Translations under genes and position numbers: made by a program
Origin: PFL35 sp041550515
Lineage (GTDB): Archaea > Thermoplasmatota > E2 > DHVEG-1
DNA length: 10,311 nucleotides
Assembly: GCA_041550515.1 (NCBI GenBank)
Contig: JBFEOQ010000051.1
Coordinates: forward strand, 1 to 10,311
Direction of reading: 5' to 3'
The notes under the pieces: model-generated
What the model was told of the DNA's origin: nothing
What the model saw: the letters and a program-made list of their open reading frames with translations, nothing else
Database searches by the model: none
Shown here: positions 1 through 6,253 of the stretch, piece by piece
How positions within the stretch are numbered: the stretch's first letter is position 1
Layout of the letters: each line of letters begins with the position of its first letter

Positions 1-43
1 CCCCACTTTTTTCACTTTTAAAGTTCTTAAAACATAAGTTCTA

Positions 44-100
44 TACTTAAATGTATATGAATATGCAGTCTATATCAGATATCGCTATATCTTTAAAAAT
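44..100 (+). promoter_or_regulatory. Promoter-like conserved block upstream of copy A
   Basis: About 41 of 57 bases match 3824-3880 without gaps. The best-conserved pieces, at identical spacing, are TACTTA, TATATGAATA (54-63), TCTATAT (69-75) and TTTAAAAAT (92-100). TTTAAAAAT could act as a TATA box, but it lies about 40 nt from the hairpin here; the AT-rich stretch near 106-118 is a better-placed alternative. Confidence 0.4.
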
Positions 101-138
101 CCTACAATTATTATTGATAAGTTAATGATAACACATAT

Positions 139-235
139 GAGAGTGGGGGAATCAGCTTTAATATATTTTATGCCTATCTTAAAAATCTCTCTAAAACAAC
201 CATAATATAAGCTCCTCCTGATTTCTCTCATTCTC
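139..235 (+). ncRNA. Candidate structured RNA, copy A (97 nt, 17-bp closing stem)
   Basis: The left arm 139-155 (GAGAGTGGGGGAATCAG) can pair with the right arm 218-235 (CTGATTTCTCTCATTCTC). This gives 17 pairs including three G-U and one single-base bulge, and encloses 62 nt. An internal TCTCTCTA (186-193) could compete for the purine arm. The same architecture is found at 3904-4003. No ORF of credible length is present. Orientation is set to plus because a promoter-like block shared with the other copy lies on this side, and because the minus-strand gene at 367-2757 has T-tracts that should stop its transcript before this point. A short repeat element with inverted ends is the main alternative. 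Confidence 0.4.
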
Positions 236-294
236 CTATACTTTCTATATTTAATTTATGAAAATTAAATTCTTAAAAATGAAAATTGATTTTT

Positions 295-338
295 AAAAAA
301 AAATTAAATTTTAAAATTAGTTATATTAAAAAAAAAAA
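295..338 (-). terminator. Oligo-T terminator of the thioredoxin-PKD gene
   Basis: On the minus strand this reads as a T11 tract (328-338), 28 nt past the stop, followed by a T9 tract (295-303). Archaeal termination commonly uses such tracts without a stable hairpin. Confidence 0.6.
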
Positions 339-366
339 TAAAAGAATAAAATGTTAATTTTATATA

Positions 367-2757
367 TTAGATATAACCTGTTTGGAATTTTCCTAGGATA
401 ATTTTGTTACCAAGTATTCCTTTGTAATCGTTTGAAATAATAATTAATTCCTCTGAATTATAGATTTTTATTCCAAAGGGATTTGAGGTTACATATATGA
501 TTGAATCCACTATTATCTCAGTACTGTCCTCTTTTTCATCTTTACTCGTAATCTTTCCAATTATAAATGCATCCTGCCATCCTACTGTTATTTGAAATTC
601 CTCTGACCATTCACTTTCGTAATCGTGGATGTCCTTTGCTTTGGCTTTAACTGTATAAACACCTTCATTTTCCCATATATGACTTATTAATACTTGATTT
701 TCTGATGGATAAGGTCCTTCCCAAACACTCTCGGAACCATCACCCCAATCTACATAGAAGTATACATTATCGTAATTTGGATCATCAGATGAAAAGTTGA
801 AATTACATACTTGATTAATAATTGCTGATTCGGGTCCATTAATAATAATTGGTTTATCAGGGGGATTAGTTATCTCTATATTTATGGTTGTATAATCAGA
901 GCCATATGCTCCACTGCTATCTTGAACAGCTAAAGTAACGGTATAGGTTCCTACTTGTGCGTATTGATAGTTGAAGTTTTGTTCATTTGATGTGTTTCCA
1001 TCTCCTAAATCCCAATTAAATGTATAAGGTTCTTGTCCATCTGAGACAGTTGAACTAAGATGTATTTCTTCCCCTACTATTGCATTTACTGGTTGAACTT
1101 GTATATTAACCGTTAATGAACCTGATTCTATTGATATAGTTCTTGATTGAGACCATTGTGATTCATCCCATTTGTCACGAGCTTTTACTCTTACTCCAAA
1201 TTCTCCTGAAGTTACCCATATATGTTCTGCAAATTTAAATGGAATCCAACCTGAATCTGTACCATCTCCCCATGAGAAAAAGTATTCTAAGTTATCATTT
1301 TCAGGATCTGAAGCACTTGTAGAAAACGTGTATTTAATTCCTACAGACCCCGATGTTGGTCCTGATGGTCTTGAAGGTTGATTTGGTGGTGTATTTCCCA
1401 TTGTTACTGATTTTGAATTTGACCAATCTGTTTCAGATCCTGCTAAATCCTTTGCTTTTACTTTTACACCAAATGTACCTGCTTCATTCCAAGAATGATC
1501 TGCTGATATGGATACACCAGAATCATAAGGACCCAGCCATTGACTAGTAGTACCATCATCCCAGTCAAATTTATAAAACAATTTATCTCCAGCGTTTGGA
1601 TCAGTTGTTGAAGCACTATAAGTATATACTGTTTTATGTATCCCATCATCTGGTCCAGTAGGAGCAGATGGAGTATTAGGTGCATCACCTAAACTGATTT
1701 GAATTGTTTTTGCTGAGGACCAACCGCTTTCTGTACCTATTTGATCTTTTGCCTTTACTTTAATATTATATGTACCAATTGAATCAAATGAGTTATCTAT
1801 CTCAGCAGTTTGACCAGATGGATAATAGTCTGTCCAAGCATCTACATCTCCATCTCCATCAAAATCAAAACCATATTTTATTTGATCTCCATTAGGTTCT
1901 GTTGAGCTTGTTGAAAAAGTATAAGGGATACCTACATATCCAGAACTTGGACCAGCGGGTTGTGTTGGAGTTGTTGGAGGATCACTATTTGGTAATTGTG
2001 GATTCGCAGCTGTGGTTTCATCGACATACATATTTGATTGAGCATAAACAGTTGCAATTACTTTAATATTACTCATAGATATATCAGTATAACCACTCCA
2101 AGTATCTGAATAACTTTCAGTTGTGCTGCTAGAAACTTGAATATTTTGATTTATTGCGTAATTATTAATCATTGCAAACTTGTATGGAAGGCCATCATAA
2201 TCATCCCATCTAGATGTTATTTCTGCTACATATACATGTAAGTGTCCGTTATATGTACTTCCATCATTATTTGTTACATCAACATTAACTTGAATTTGTC
2301 CTCCTCCTAGCCAATATGCATCTAGATCTAGATCAATATCTGCAACAGTTCTAGCGCCACATGAGTTTATTGCATTTATATAATTATTTGTACTTGATTG
2401 ACCACCAACAACATTTGTAAAACCTCCATCAAAACATACTGTTGGATATGAGCCAATCCCAAGTTCAAGCCTTCTGCTATTTGCATAAGTATTCATATCA
2501 CATACAAGTGCAACATAATGAAAATCATACCCCATATTATATACTTGATTTAAATAATAAGCTGCTGACGGGCAATACGGACACCATGTAGCTGTAACTT
2601 GTTCTCCTAAAACAGTATGAGTAAGCAGGTTATTACTAATATTGTTTTCTTGTGGAATATTTTCTTGAGTAAATTGGGCTTCAAATGCTGGAAATAACGT
2701 CGTTATAACAAAAAAAAGTGTTATTCCAACAACTATACTTTTTTTATAATTTTCCAT
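367..2757 (-). CDS. Secreted thioredoxin-like (Omp28-type) protein with five PKD-type repeats
   Basis: 796 aa, ATG start preceded by AGAGGT about 8 nt upstream. Residues 1-28 form a signal peptide (basic N-terminus, hydrophobic run, cleavage probably near FEA-QF). Residues 45-135 look like a thioredoxin fold: strand, then WCPYC with Cys59 and Cys62, and a later SYPTVCFDGG segment whose Pro105 sits where thioredoxins carry the cis-proline. This resembles Omp28-related proteins. Residues 140-250 are a beta-rich linker domain. PKD or Ig-like repeats follow at about 258-355, 360-453, 457-543, 545-628 and 632-725. Four are the 'GPxSGxxGxxYTF...VKAKD' type and the fourth is a classical PKD (WDLGDGNTS). 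The last 70 residues form a small beta domain ending in YKGILGNKIILGKF, a tail I associate with Thermoplasmata secreted proteins. There is no C-terminal membrane anchor. A role in extracellular disulfide or thiol chemistry or adhesion is inferred. Confidence 0.88.
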   Translation of the reverse strand: MENYKKSIVVGITLFFVITTLFPAFEAQFTQENIPQENNISNNLLTHTVLGEQVTATWCPYCPSAAYYLNQVYNMGYDFHYVALVCDMNTYANSRRLELGIGSYPTVCFDGGFTNVVGGQSSTNNYINAINSCGARTVADIDLDLDAYWLGGGQIQVNVDVTNNDGSTYNGHLHVYVAEITSRWDDYDGLPYKFAMINNYAINQNIQVSSSTTESYSDTWSGYTDISMSNIKVIATVYAQSNMYVDETTAANPQLPNSDPPTTPTQPAGPSSGYVGIPYTFSTSSTEPNGDQIKYGFDFDGDGDVDAWTDYYPSGQTAEIDNSFDSIGTYNIKVKAKDQIGTESGWSSAKTIQISLGDAPNTPSAPTGPDDGIHKTVYTYSASTTDPNAGDKLFYKFDWDDGTTSQWLGPYDSGVSISADHSWNEAGTFGVKVKAKDLAGSETDWSNSKSVTMGNTPPNQPSRPSGPTSGSVGIKYTFSTSASDPENDNLEYFFSWGDGTDSGWIPFKFAEHIWVTSGEFGVRVKARDKWDESQWSQSRTISIESGSLTVNIQVQPVNAIVGEEIHLSSTVSDGQEPYTFNWDLGDGNTSNEQNFNYQYAQVGTYTVTLAVQDSSGAYGSDYTTINIEITNPPDKPIIINGPESAIINQVCNFNFSSDDPNYDNVYFYVDWGDGSESVWEGPYPSENQVLISHIWENEGVYTVKAKAKDIHDYESEWSEEFQITVGWQDAFIIGKITSKDEKEDSTEIIVDSIIYVTSNPFGIKIYNSEELIIISNDYKGILGNKIILGKFQTGYI

Positions 2758-2796
2758 TTTAATCTACCTCTTACTAATATATTATTTTTTTCCCCA

Positions 2797-2813
2797 TTAT
2801 TTAATAATTTAAT
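2797..2813 (-). promoter_or_regulatory. Possible TATA region of the thioredoxin-PKD gene
   Basis: The minus strand reads ATTAAATTATTAAATAA, placing a start of transcription near 2780 with a leader of about 20-25 nt that carries the AGAGGT ribosome site. AT richness makes the exact box uncertain. Confidence 0.35.
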
Positions 2814-2830
2814 CTTTTATTACAAAAGAT
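2812..2830. promoter_or_regulatory. Inverted repeat upstream of the thioredoxin-PKD gene
   Basis: ATCTTTT-ATTAC-AAAAGAT is a perfect 7-bp inverted repeat with a 5-nt spacer, directly on the upstream edge of the presumed TATA region. It could be an operator, or part of a small terminator for the gene ending at 2912. Confidence 0.35.
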
Positions 2831-2852
2831 AATGAATTATGACTATTTATTT

Positions 2853-2866
2853 TTAACGATTGTTAA
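2853..2866. promoter_or_regulatory. Putative operator TTAAC-N4-GTTAA (site 1)
   Basis: TTAAC-GATT-GTTAA is a perfect inverted repeat upstream of the thioredoxin-PKD gene, with a further GTTAA half-site at 2877-2881. The same 5-4-5 geometry and half-sites occur at 6562-6575 in the promoter of a winged-helix gene. Confidence 0.4.
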
Positions 2867-2911
2867 GATGATAGTTGTTAAATTTGTTATAATTATAAAA
2901 CCATAATTAGG

Positions 2912-3484
2912 TTATAAGGTTGAAATATCAAATTCTAGAGATTCAACTTTTTGGAAATATTCTCTTAATTGATTATAAAATTGAGGATCTTCATAATAAT
3001 TATAAAGCTCTGGATTAACCTCTATTGAAAAAGATTTATTTTCTTCTTTTGAAAGATTATTTATTTTATATGTTGCATTTAGCCGCTCTGTATCAAATAA
3101 AACTGTTCTATTTTTTGATAAAAAATCGATATTAATAATTATTGTATCCAATTCATAAGCCCATATATTTTTTATTTCTCCTTTTATGAAATAAGATGCT
3201 TGAGTACTCATGTAAATAGGATGATAAAAACCTGGTTCGATATGATATTCATATGTATTGTCACATGTGCATCCAGTAGACCATTCAGTAGTTATATTAT
3301 AACTTAAAATCTCAACTTTTTTAGAATTATTATCATTATTTTGGATTGATTCATTACATCCGCTAAATATAAAAATACTGAAAAATAGTAATATTATTAT
3401 GGTATTGATTTTATTTTTCTTAGATATAACACTTAAAAAAAGTTTTATTGAAGAGAAAAATTTAAAAAAATAAATTATTACCAA
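2912..3484 (-). CDS. Predicted lipoprotein with an FxLYD-like domain
   Basis: 190 aa. The start is TTG, and no ATG or GTG is available before the signal sequence. AGGTGA (3494-3499 on the plus coordinates) lies 9 nt upstream and supports the choice. The N-terminus is long: a hydrophobic stretch at 1-20, then SKKNK, then a second hydrophobic run at 28-40 ending in the lipobox FSGC with Cys43 as the probable lipidated residue. After a polar linker rich in Asn comes a GCTCDN pair (Cys72, Cys74). Residues 98-156 (FIKGEIKNIWAYELDTIIINIDF...) match the pattern of FxLYD-type domains, where a 'GxVxN' strand is followed by a beta sandwich. Exposure on the outer face of the membrane is inferred from the lipobox. 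No oligo-T terminator separates it from the thioredoxin-PKD gene 154 nt downstream, so some co-transcription is possible. Specific function unknown. Confidence 0.72.
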   Translation of the reverse strand: MVIIYFFKFFSSIKLFLSVISKKNKINTIIILLFFSIFIFSGCNESIQNNDNNSKKVEILSYNITTEWSTGCTCDNTYEYHIEPGFYHPIYMSTQASYFIKGEIKNIWAYELDTIIINIDFLSKNRTVLFDTERLNATYKINNLSKEENKSFSIEVNPELYNYYEDPQFYNQLREYFQKVESLEFDISTL

Positions 3485-3750
3485 GTTTTTTTGTCACCTA
3501 CATATCTGATTTATATTTATTATATCTTGATTCAATTCACCTTTTTTAAGGTTTATGATGATTTTAGGTTATATAGTTATTATATACATTTTTTAGTTTA
3601 AATTTTTATTGAATGTGAAAACGAAAATATTGTGGTTTTAATTAATATCCACTTTATATTTCTTTTAAAAACAGATTGCTTAAATTTATTACTTATTAAA
3701 TATTTGATGATTGAAATAGAGTATACTATATTATAACTTATTTTGGATAT
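3485..3750. other. AT-rich intergenic stretch, little recognisable content
   Basis: Upstream of the lipoprotein gene, apart from its ribosome site (3494-3499) and a minus-strand TATA-like run at 3511-3525 (TATAATAAATATAAA), I see no gene, conserved repeat or stable RNA in this stretch. The bases from 3751 to 4003 belong to the conserved repeat unit described separately. Confidence 0.5.
3494..3499 (-). promoter_or_regulatory. Ribosome binding site deciding a TTG start (lipoprotein gene)
   Basis: The minus strand reads AGGTGA, 9 nt before the TTG at 3484. It matches the anti-Shine-Dalgarno complement and supports this non-ATG start. Confidence 0.6.
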
Positions 3751-3823
3751 CTCCCCCACAAATTATGAAGTAACTTTTTTAAATTATTTGTTTGTTTGAG
3801 TATTATTTGATATAAAAAAATTG

Positions 3824-3880
3824 TACTTATATTTATATGAATAGCGTATCTATATTGCTTATAGTTATTGTTTTAAAAAT
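3824..3880 (+). promoter_or_regulatory. Promoter-like conserved block upstream of copy B
   Basis: Ungapped relative of 44-100. It contains TATATGAATA (3834-3843), TCTATAT (3849-3855) and TTTAAAAAT (3872-3880). The last is centred about 27 nt before the hairpin start at 3904, which is the usual archaeal distance between TATA box and transcription start. Confidence 0.42.
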
Positions 3881-3903
3881 AGTTTTTTTATATTATTTTT
3901 ATA

Positions 3904-4003
3904 GAGATGGGGGAAAATAGGTATTTTTTTCTCTCTATCAATGCTTGGCATCTCCAAACCATATGTGTAATTATATTGATGGTTTCCTTTTTCTCCCATT
4001 CTC
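3904..4003 (+). ncRNA. Candidate structured RNA, copy B (100 nt, 17-bp closing stem)
   Basis: The left arm 3904-3921 (GAGATGGGGGAAAATAGG) pairs with the right arm 3986-4003 (CCTTTTTCTCCCATTCTC). There are 17 pairs with one G-U and a single bulge on each side, enclosing 64 nt. Inside, AAACCAT (3956-3962) is complementary to ATGGTTT (3979-3985), and ATGC-TTG-GCAT (3941-3951) is a small hairpin. An alternative pairing joins ATAGAGA (3901-3907) to TCTCTAT (3932-3938). Outer arm segments match copy A (GAGA.TGGGGGAA; TTTCTC.CATTCTC), while inner segments differ yet stay paired. No plus-strand gene follows within range, so a leader or riboswitch is unlikely. Confidence 0.42.
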
Positions 4004-4086
4004 TCCAAATCTCATTTTTATTTAAAATATAGTTTTATTTAGGTAAATCTATGTGTTAAAAGCAATGATATTAAGAAAATTGTTAG

Positions 4087-4101
4087 AAAAAATAAAAAAA
4101 A
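4087..4101 (-). terminator. Oligo-T terminator of the 4114-4788 gene
   Basis: On the minus strand a T8 tract (4094-4101) and a T6 tract (4087-4092) begin 12 nt after the stop codon. Confidence 0.6.
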
Positions 4102-4113
4102 TTGTGTTATGGA

Positions 4114-4788
4114 TTATAATTGTAAATCAGGTAGATCAAAGGCTCGAACTTTTGATGCATATCCGAAAAAGAATGTATGACTTTGTTTTTGTTCTTTTAT
4201 ACTACTAGGTATTTTCATATAAAATCCTTTGAATTTTGTCATCATGCCGAACTGTTGTCCTTCTATTAATCTGTAGAATTGTAATTGAATATCAGGTATT
4301 AAGTTAATAATTAATGTTTTACTATTTGTTGTATAACCTGCTATTCCTATATAATACCACAAAGAAAATTTTTTAATTATGGAGATATCTCTTTTAAGGT
4401 TTAAATCGAATATAGGTCCATAACCATTACTTAAAATGAGTACTCTTTTTTGAAGTGGTCTCATACTTATTATATCCAATATTATTGATATTATTTTGTT
4501 TTGGCCAAATTTTTCTCGTAGATTTCTTATTATATCTGTAAGATTTTGAATATCTGTAAATGTAATTTCTTTAAAAATTTCTTCAATAATTTCATTAAAA
4601 GCAGTGATATCATTTTCATTGACATTCATTTGTTTAATTATTTGACTACCATCATCATTAAAAATGCTATATTCTAATGTTATTGTTTTATTTTCATCTT
4701 CTTTAACTATAGTTCCTATTACACTTGTTGCTGGTAAAGTTAATAGTACTAGCATTAATAAAGTAATAATTTTTTTTATATTTTTCAA
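4114..4788 (-). CDS. Secreted protein of unknown family, paralogue of the 4884-5519 product
   Basis: 224 aa, TTG start. The start is chosen because AGGTGAT, a full complement of the archaeal 16S 3' end, lies 3 nt upstream and because it preserves the basic N-terminus of a signal peptide (MKNIKKIITLLMLVLLTLPA, cleavage near residue 25-28). Residues 30-95 are charged and likely a separate N-terminal region. Residues 108-215 align by eye with residues 93-200 of the neighbouring product: an R..V.I.S.G.G strand, a hydrophobic LW.Y segment, SKT.(V/I)I, YR...Q.G.M...G.Y, and a SHT.F.G(Y/F).S.V block near the end. I do not recognise the family. The gene has its own TATA box and is followed by an oligo-T tract. 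Secretion is supported by the signal peptide; no catalytic motif is visible. Confidence 0.75.
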   Translation of the reverse strand: MKNIKKIITLLMLVLLTLPATSVIGTIVKEDENKTITLEYSIFNDDGSQIIKQMNVNENDITAFNEIIEEIFKEITFTDIQNLTDIIRNLREKFGQNKIISIILDIISMRPLQKRVLILSNGYGPIFDLNLKRDISIIKKFSLWYYIGIAGYTTNSKTLIINLIPDIQLQFYRLIEGQQFGMMTKFKGFYMKIPSSIKEQKQSHTFFFGYASKVRAFDLPDLQL

Positions 4789-4791
4789 GCT

Positions 4792-4798
4792 ATCACCT
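4792..4798 (-). promoter_or_regulatory. Ribosome binding site deciding a TTG start (4114-4788 gene)
   Basis: The minus strand reads AGGTGAT, 3 nt before the TTG at 4788. The match is long but the spacing is short. No other start keeps the Lys-rich signal peptide N-terminus. Confidence 0.6.
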
Positions 4799-4825
4799 GT
4801 ATCTTAATAATAATATAAGTATAAT

Positions 4826-4840
4826 TCTATATATTTATAG
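4826..4840 (-). promoter_or_regulatory. TATA box of the 4114-4788 gene
   Basis: The minus strand reads CTATAAATATATAGA. A start about 25 nt downstream (near 4808) leaves a leader of roughly 20 nt containing the ribosome site. It gives this gene a promoter separate from its upstream paralogue. Confidence 0.5.
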
Positions 4841-4867
4841 TTTTTGATTTAACTACGTTTTATCAAG

Positions 4868-4874
4868 AAAAAAA
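4868..4874 (-). terminator. T7 tract after the 4884-5519 gene
   Basis: T7 on the minus strand, 9 nt past the stop and ahead of the next gene's TATA box, consistent with separate transcription of the two paralogues. Confidence 0.45.
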
Positions 4875-4883
4875 TATAACGGT

Positions 4884-5519
4884 TTATGGTAGAGGTATAG
4901 GAATCTGGATCATTTCTTCTGCCATTAAATAGACATAACTTGAAAATCCAACAAATATTGTATGTGAAAGTTGTGGAATCGTTCTTTTTTGGAATAAATA
5001 AATACCTAAAGGTCTAAACATAAAACCTACCTGTGAACCCCTGTATAACTCAATTGATCCTGAAGTAATTATATCACTACCTCTTATTACAAAAGTTTTA
5101 CTTTCTGCACCTGTTTTTGAAGCATGAGTATAAAGCCAAAGGTAAAATAAGTCACGCATTATTTGTAATTTTGAACTTTTAAAGATATTAATATCACGAC
5201 CCCAACCTTGACTTATTACTATTGTTTTTCTTAGCATCGAAGGATTGTCTAATAACATATTATAAATCAGATCAATAATTTCTTCAGTTGTTATATCACT
5301 TGTTTGTTCAAATTCAAGTGTTTCTTCTAAATATTTTTTCAATAGTTCAATATCTTTTTCATTTTGTGATAAAGTTGATGTTTCTTCAATTTCTATAAGA
5401 CTATTTCCTTGTGTTTCTTCTATTATCTTATGAGAAGTAGCTATAGGGTTAAATCCTATTCCTATAAGCGTTAAAATGGTAAGTAATGCTATGCTTTTGA
5501 TTAATAATATTTTTTTCAT
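4884..5519 (-). CDS. Secreted protein of unknown family, paralogue of the 4114-4788 product
   Basis: 211 aa, ATG start with GGAGG 10 nt upstream. Residues 1-28 are a signal peptide (MKKILLIKSIALLTILTLIG...). Residues 35-90 are acidic and probably helical. Residues 93-200 contain the conserved half shared with the adjacent product: LRKTIVISQGWGRDI, an LWLYTHA segment, SKTFVIRGSD, ELYRGSQVGFMFRPLGIY, and QLSHTIFVGFSSYVY. The G(W/Y)G and SHT motifs are the best-kept positions between the two copies and would be the first places to look for an active or binding site. The tail ends in IPIPLP. A TATA-like box lies upstream and a T-tract about 10 nt beyond the stop separates it from its paralogue. 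The strong divergence implies an old duplication. Function unknown; extracellular location inferred. Confidence 0.75.
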   Translation of the reverse strand: MKKILLIKSIALLTILTLIGIGFNPIATSHKIIEETQGNSLIEIEETSTLSQNEKDIELLKKYLEETLEFEQTSDITTEEIIDLIYNMLLDNPSMLRKTIVISQGWGRDINIFKSSKLQIMRDLFYLWLYTHASKTGAESKTFVIRGSDIITSGSIELYRGSQVGFMFRPLGIYLFQKRTIPQLSHTIFVGFSSYVYLMAEEMIQIPIPLP

Positions 5520-5564
5520 ATTTGAAAATCCTCCTTTTATTTTATGTTTATTTAACGATTTTTT

Positions 5565-5574
5565 GTTATATAAA
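5565..5574 (-). promoter_or_regulatory. TATA-like box of the 4884-5519 gene
   Basis: The minus strand reads TTTATATAAC, giving an expected start near 5545 and a leader of about 26 nt holding GGAGG. A second AT run at 5588-5603 is an alternative box. Confidence 0.45.
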
Positions 5575-5753
5575 ATAATATGAATACCTTATATATATAT
5601 TTAACTGTTTTTATCATTATAATTTTTATATTTTTTGTTGGATAACTAATATTTTATCTGTCAATAATGGTGTAAAATTCTAGAAGAAATATCTAATATT
5701 TTGAAATTTGTTGAATTTTATCTAAAGTTGATTGTAAGATGTTTTGATAAAAT

Positions 5754-5760
5754 AAAAAAA
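5754..5760 (-). terminator. T7 tract after winged-helix copy 1
   Basis: T7 on the minus strand, 9 nt beyond the stop, with further T4 runs on both sides. Confidence 0.5.
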
Positions 5761-5769
5761 TAAAATATT

Positions 5770-6030
5770 TTAACGAATTTGTTGGAGTACATTATTAATG
5801 TCTTGTAAAAAATGTTCTCCTTTATCAGTTGTTTGATAAACTTTTCTGTTAAGGTTTTGGTCTTTTGCTTTTATGAATTTTTTTTCTAGTAAAAAATTGA
5901 AATATTTAATAAAATGTGTATAAGAAATGTTTGCATCATATAGTAATTGTGTTTTCTTTGATTCTTTTTCAGCTGAGTATAGTATTTGAGCTATTATCTC
6001 GCTTTCGCTACGTTTATTTGCAAATATCAT
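5770..6030 (-). CDS. Small winged-helix transcriptional regulator (HTH_45 type), copy 1
   Basis: 86 aa. ATG is fixed as the start because an in-frame TAG lies four codons upstream. The leader carries GGGGGAG 12 nt before the ATG, and AGAGG also abuts it. The whole protein is one winged helix: a basic start (NKRSESEIIAQIL), helix 2 and recognition helix (KKTQLLYDANISYTHFIKYFNFLLEKKFI), then a wing and terminal helix (KVYQTTDKGEHFLQDI). This is the pattern of the archaeal HTH_45 family: 'KRs..eIi..IL.......KT.i.y..nlSy.....yl..L...glI.....y..T.kG..fL'. About 56 of 86 residues are identical to the product of 6254-6514. It likely binds DNA as a dimer, and autoregulation is suggested by an inverted repeat near the predicted transcription start. 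No ligand domain is present. Confidence 0.87.
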   Translation of the reverse strand: MIFANKRSESEIIAQILYSAEKESKKTQLLYDANISYTHFIKYFNFLLEKKFIKAKDQNLNRKVYQTTDKGEHFLQDINNVLQQIR

Positions 6031-6073
6031 CCTCTCTATCTACTCCCCCAATTTTTAGATGATTTTTGGTAAC

Positions 6074-6090
6074 TTATCATATTGTGATAA
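6074..6090. promoter_or_regulatory. Putative operator of winged-helix copy 1
   Basis: TTATCA-TATTG-TGATAA is a perfect 6-bp inverted repeat with a 5-nt spacer. It lies immediately downstream of the TATA-like block and overlaps the expected transcription start, a typical position for repression. Confidence 0.45.
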
Positions 6091-6093
6091 ATA

Positions 6094-6116
6094 TTTATTA
6101 ATATTTGTCCAAAATA
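6094..6116 (-). promoter_or_regulatory. Conserved promoter block of winged-helix copy 1
   Basis: Identical over 23 bases to 6579-6601. The minus strand contains TTTTGGACAAATATTAATAA, with a TATA-like second half. It lies 64 nt from the start codon. Confidence 0.6.
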
Positions 6117-6175
6117 GATTAATAATAGCGGTAAATTATGTGTATGTTTTAAATTATTTTGATTTTTGACTATGT

Positions 6176-6185
6176 AAAAAAAAAA
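6176..6185 (-). terminator. T10 tract after winged-helix copy 2
   Basis: A run of ten T on the minus strand, 68 nt past the stop of copy 2 and upstream of the copy 1 promoter block. Confidence 0.55.
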
Positions 6186-6253
6186 GATTTTGTATATCTG
6201 GTTTTTTTTTATTTTTAGTTTTTTCTTTTTTATAAGATATGTGTTGTAAGTTT

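Noticed and set aside
138..206. 22-codon plus-strand frame in copy A and 41-codon plus-strand frame (3907-4032) in copy B
   Set aside because: The two peptides share no sequence beyond the first codons, whereas the nucleotide arms are conserved as pairs, so RNA structure explains the conservation better.
170..220. Minus-strand AGGAGGAG followed by ATG within copy A (possible micro-ORF)
   Set aside because: The frame closes after 9 codons and the ribosome-like site is absent from copy B.
1172..1688. Open frames on the plus strand, and in another minus frame, inside the PKD repeats
   Set aside because: They overlap a well-supported gene, have low-complexity composition and match no family; they are by-products of the repeat coding.
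800..2000. CRISPR-like or tandem DNA repeat
   Set aside because: The periodicity is that of PKD protein repeats of about 90 residues with diverged nucleotide sequence; there are no short identical repeats with spacers.
3539..3552. ACCTT-TTTT-AAGGT inverted repeat upstream of the lipoprotein gene
   Set aside because: Arms are only 5 bp with a T-rich centre and occur once; not distinguishable from chance in this composition.
5578..5603. AATATGAATACC followed by a TATATA run, resembling the TATATGAATA block
   Set aside because: Only a short part matches, and no G-rich stem element follows, so it is not counted as a third copy of the intergenic unit.
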